Origin: Helicobacter canis
GTDB lineage: Bacteria > Campylobacterota > Campylobacteria > Campylobacterales > Helicobacteraceae
DNA length: 64,000 nt
Direction of reading: 5' to 3'
Assembly: GCF_900451095.1 (NCBI RefSeq)
Contig: NZ_UGHV01000001.1
Location: forward strand, 744,001-808,000
Position 1 is the stretch's first letter; each line of letters opens with the position of its first letter. This document shows positions 62,597 through 64,000 of this stretch, one piece after another. Below the pieces are notes generated by a model, which saw only the letters and a program-made list of their open reading frames with translations, had not been told where the DNA came from and made no database searches. A program made the position numbers and the translations under genes.

Positions 62597-63616
62597 ATGC
62601 GACATTTTCTCACACTCAAAGATTTTAGCAAAGCGGAGTTGTATGAGATCATCACGCTAGCTTTTGTGCATAAGCACGCCAAGTCTCATTATAGAGACTT
62701 TGTGCCGCCACATTTGCGCACAGCTAGCTTGCGCGATAAAAATGTCGCCTTAATTTTTGAGAAGCCCTCTACTCGCACGCGCGTGAGCTTTGAAGCAGGG
62801 ATCAATCAGCTAGGGGGCAGGGCGATTGTGCTTATGGGCAAAGATACGCAAATCGGGCGAGGTGAGCCAATCAGCGATACAGCAAGAGTGCTTAGCGGTA
62901 TGGTAGATATGGTGATGGTGCGGACATTTTGCCAAGAGACTTTAGAAGAGCTAGCGCGCTTTAGCACGATCCCTGTGATCAATGGACTCACAGACTCCTA
63001 CCACCCAGCCCAAGTGCTAGCAGATGTGCTGACAATGCTAGAATGTGGATTCTACCTTGATGACTTTGCTCCCTATTATGCGGAATTTATAGGACATAAT
63101 CCCAACGCCCCCAAGCTCCCTGCTCGCGTAGGATCCCCCATAGTCGCCTATATCGGTGATGGCAATAATATGGCGCATTCGTGGCTTAATTGCGCGGCGA
63201 TTTTGGGGCTAGAGTTTCGGCTTGCCACGCCTAAGGGCTATGAAGCTAAAGAGCATATTTGTGCATCTGCCACAGAGCTTGCCAAGCACTCACAAGCTAC
63301 AATCACCTATACCAACGACCCTATTGCAGCAGTTAGAAATGCGCATATCATCATCACCGATACTTGGGTATCAATGGGGCAAGAGGAGCAAAAGCAGCGT
63401 AAATTGCGCGATTTTGCAGGCTTTTGTGTTGATAGCACGCTTATGGGCTATGCGGATTCTAAGGCGATATTCTTGCACTGCTTGCCAGCATATCGTGGCT
63501 ATGAGGTGAGTGAAGAAGTCATCGAGAGTGCGCAGAGCAAAGTGTGGCTAGAAGCGCACAATCGACTTTATATCCAACAAGGAATTATGCTATGGCTACT
63601 AGCTCAAAGCAACTAA
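62597..63616 (+). CDS. argF: ornithine carbamoyltransferase
   Basis: Joins carbamoyl phosphate and ornithine to citrulline in arginine synthesis. FEKPSTRTRVSFEAG holds the carbamoyl phosphate site (STRTR). YHPAQVLADVLTMLE and FLHCLPAYRGYEV (HCLPA) are the ornithine-binding blocks that separate it from aspartate carbamoyltransferase. 339 residues, slightly long, with a short extra loop near 155-175. It uses the product of carA (30423). Confidence 0.93.
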   Translation: MRHFLTLKDFSKAELYEIITLAFVHKHAKSHYRDFVPPHLRTASLRDKNVALIFEKPSTRTRVSFEAGINQLGGRAIVLMGKDTQIGRGEPISDTARVLSGMVDMVMVRTFCQETLEELARFSTIPVINGLTDSYHPAQVLADVLTMLECGFYLDDFAPYYAEFIGHNPNAPKLPARVGSPIVAYIGDGNNMAHSWLNCAAILGLEFRLATPKGYEAKEHICASATELAKHSQATITYTNDPIAAVRNAHIIITDTWVSMGQEEQKQRKLRDFAGFCVDSTLMGYADSKAIFLHCLPAYRGYEVSEEVIESAQSKVWLEAHNRLYIQQGIMLWLLAQSN

Positions 63617-64000
63617 ACGCAGCGCAGATTTTCCACTCCAATAATCTTGCTAAAGCAAGCAAAATCTCTAGCACGCAGATATTGCTTAATTTAGAAAAAG
63701 GTGAGTTTAATCCGCAAGAAGCGTGGTTTATCGAAGATGATGAGGGGCAAGAATATGTCGTAATGCCGCAAAATATCTTAAAGCATATTATCGGCATTAT
63801 CCGCACCGCCCACGAAGAAAAGCTCTACCTAGAGCTATCCCGCGATATTAGTCAAAATATCCCCATAGATTTTGATGATGTGATGGCAGTAGCCCTAGAA
63901 AATATCGAGTCCAAACGCCTGCCCGATGGCTCTCTGCCTAAAATCAACACCAAATCCCTAGTAAAGACGATCAAAAAGCAGTATCCAAATCTTTTCCTAA
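63592..64000 (+). CDS. DUF2603 (UPF0763) family protein, 3' end outside window
   Basis: The first 136 residues of a protein that runs off the window. MATSSKQLNAAQIFHSNNLA, then LLNLEKGEFNPQEAWFIED and ENIESKRLPDG, look like the DUF2603/UPF0763 proteins restricted to Campylobacterota; function unknown. The ATG at 63592 overlaps argF by 25 bases and suggests coupling. The start is the weakest part of the call. Confidence 0.65.
   Translation, partial: MATSSKQLNAAQIFHSNNLAKASKISSTQILLNLEKGEFNPQEAWFIEDDEGQEYVVMPQNILKHIIGIIRTAHEEKLYLELSRDISQNIPIDFDDVMAVALENIESKRLPDGSLPKINTKSLVKTIKKQYPNLFL

Overview
The window looks like a chromosomal segment of a Helicobacter species, probably of the enterohepatic group. 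A 514-residue FlaB flagellin, the fused cytochrome c biogenesis protein CcsBA, flavin-dependent thymidylate synthase, DUF507 and DUF2603 (UPF0763) proteins, and a VacA-like autotransporter barrel all point to Campylobacterota. A methylcitrate cycle and a DUF1561 toxin-like protein fit an enterohepatic Helicobacter better than H. pylori. The species call is inference.

Layout. 1-4781: the end of dnaE and a carboxynorspermidine synthase-like gene. 4870-18425: a tightly packed defence operon with two type III restriction-modification modules. Module 1 is Mod1, a GHKL ATPase/nuclease-like protein, RhuM and Res1. Module 2 is Res2 and Mod2, and Mod2 is switched off by a 14-G tract. 18488-22409: a paired SMR exporter, a secreted DUF1561 protein and an N-methyltryptophan oxidase-like flavoprotein. 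22436-29705: an HTH protein facing away from prpE-prpB-prpC-prpD, the methylcitrate route for propionate. 29851-31586: DUF507 and carA. 31635-31724: tRNA-Ser(GCU), used as the attachment site of a 5.2-kb integrated plasmid-like element (RepL-like protein, integrase, RelE/ParE-type toxin-antitoxin, Mob relaxase) ending at 36884. 36884-43113 (minus): AsmA-like protein, CcsBA, a thioredoxin-like lipoprotein and hemH, a heme and cytochrome c maturation cluster. 43205-46938: membrane protein, rsmE, a uracil-DNA glycosylase-like protein and flaB with a sigma-54 promoter. 47655-51682: an autotransporter frameshifted at a poly-G tract, and a second copy of its 5' end. 52109-52261: a candidate type I toxin with an antisense promoter inside its reading frame. 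52627-63616: fliR, thyX, glmU, a heme-motif chemoreceptor, a DUF305 protein, a TonB-dependent receptor, gpsA and argF, followed by the start of a DUF2603 gene.

Two themes cut across the window. First, several dispersed repeat families occur between genes and also in frame inside genes. The commonest is a 15-base word, AAAAGTGGATTCTAG, often seen as inverted pairs and read as K-V-D-S-S inside proteins. Larger palindromic elements lie inside glmU and mod1. GlmU, CcsBA and the carboxynorspermidine synthase are swollen by lineage-specific inserts where these elements sit. Second, homopolymer tracts (G14 in mod2, G7 in the autotransporter, G14 in its duplicated leader, A13/A14 upstream of both leaders) indicate phase variation of a methyltransferase and a surface protein.

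The most novel candidates are the composite mod-GHKL-rhuM-res / res-mod operon, the coding-embedded palindromic elements together with the 15-mer word, and the AapA/IsoA-like type I toxin-antitoxin locus at 52.1-52.3 kb.
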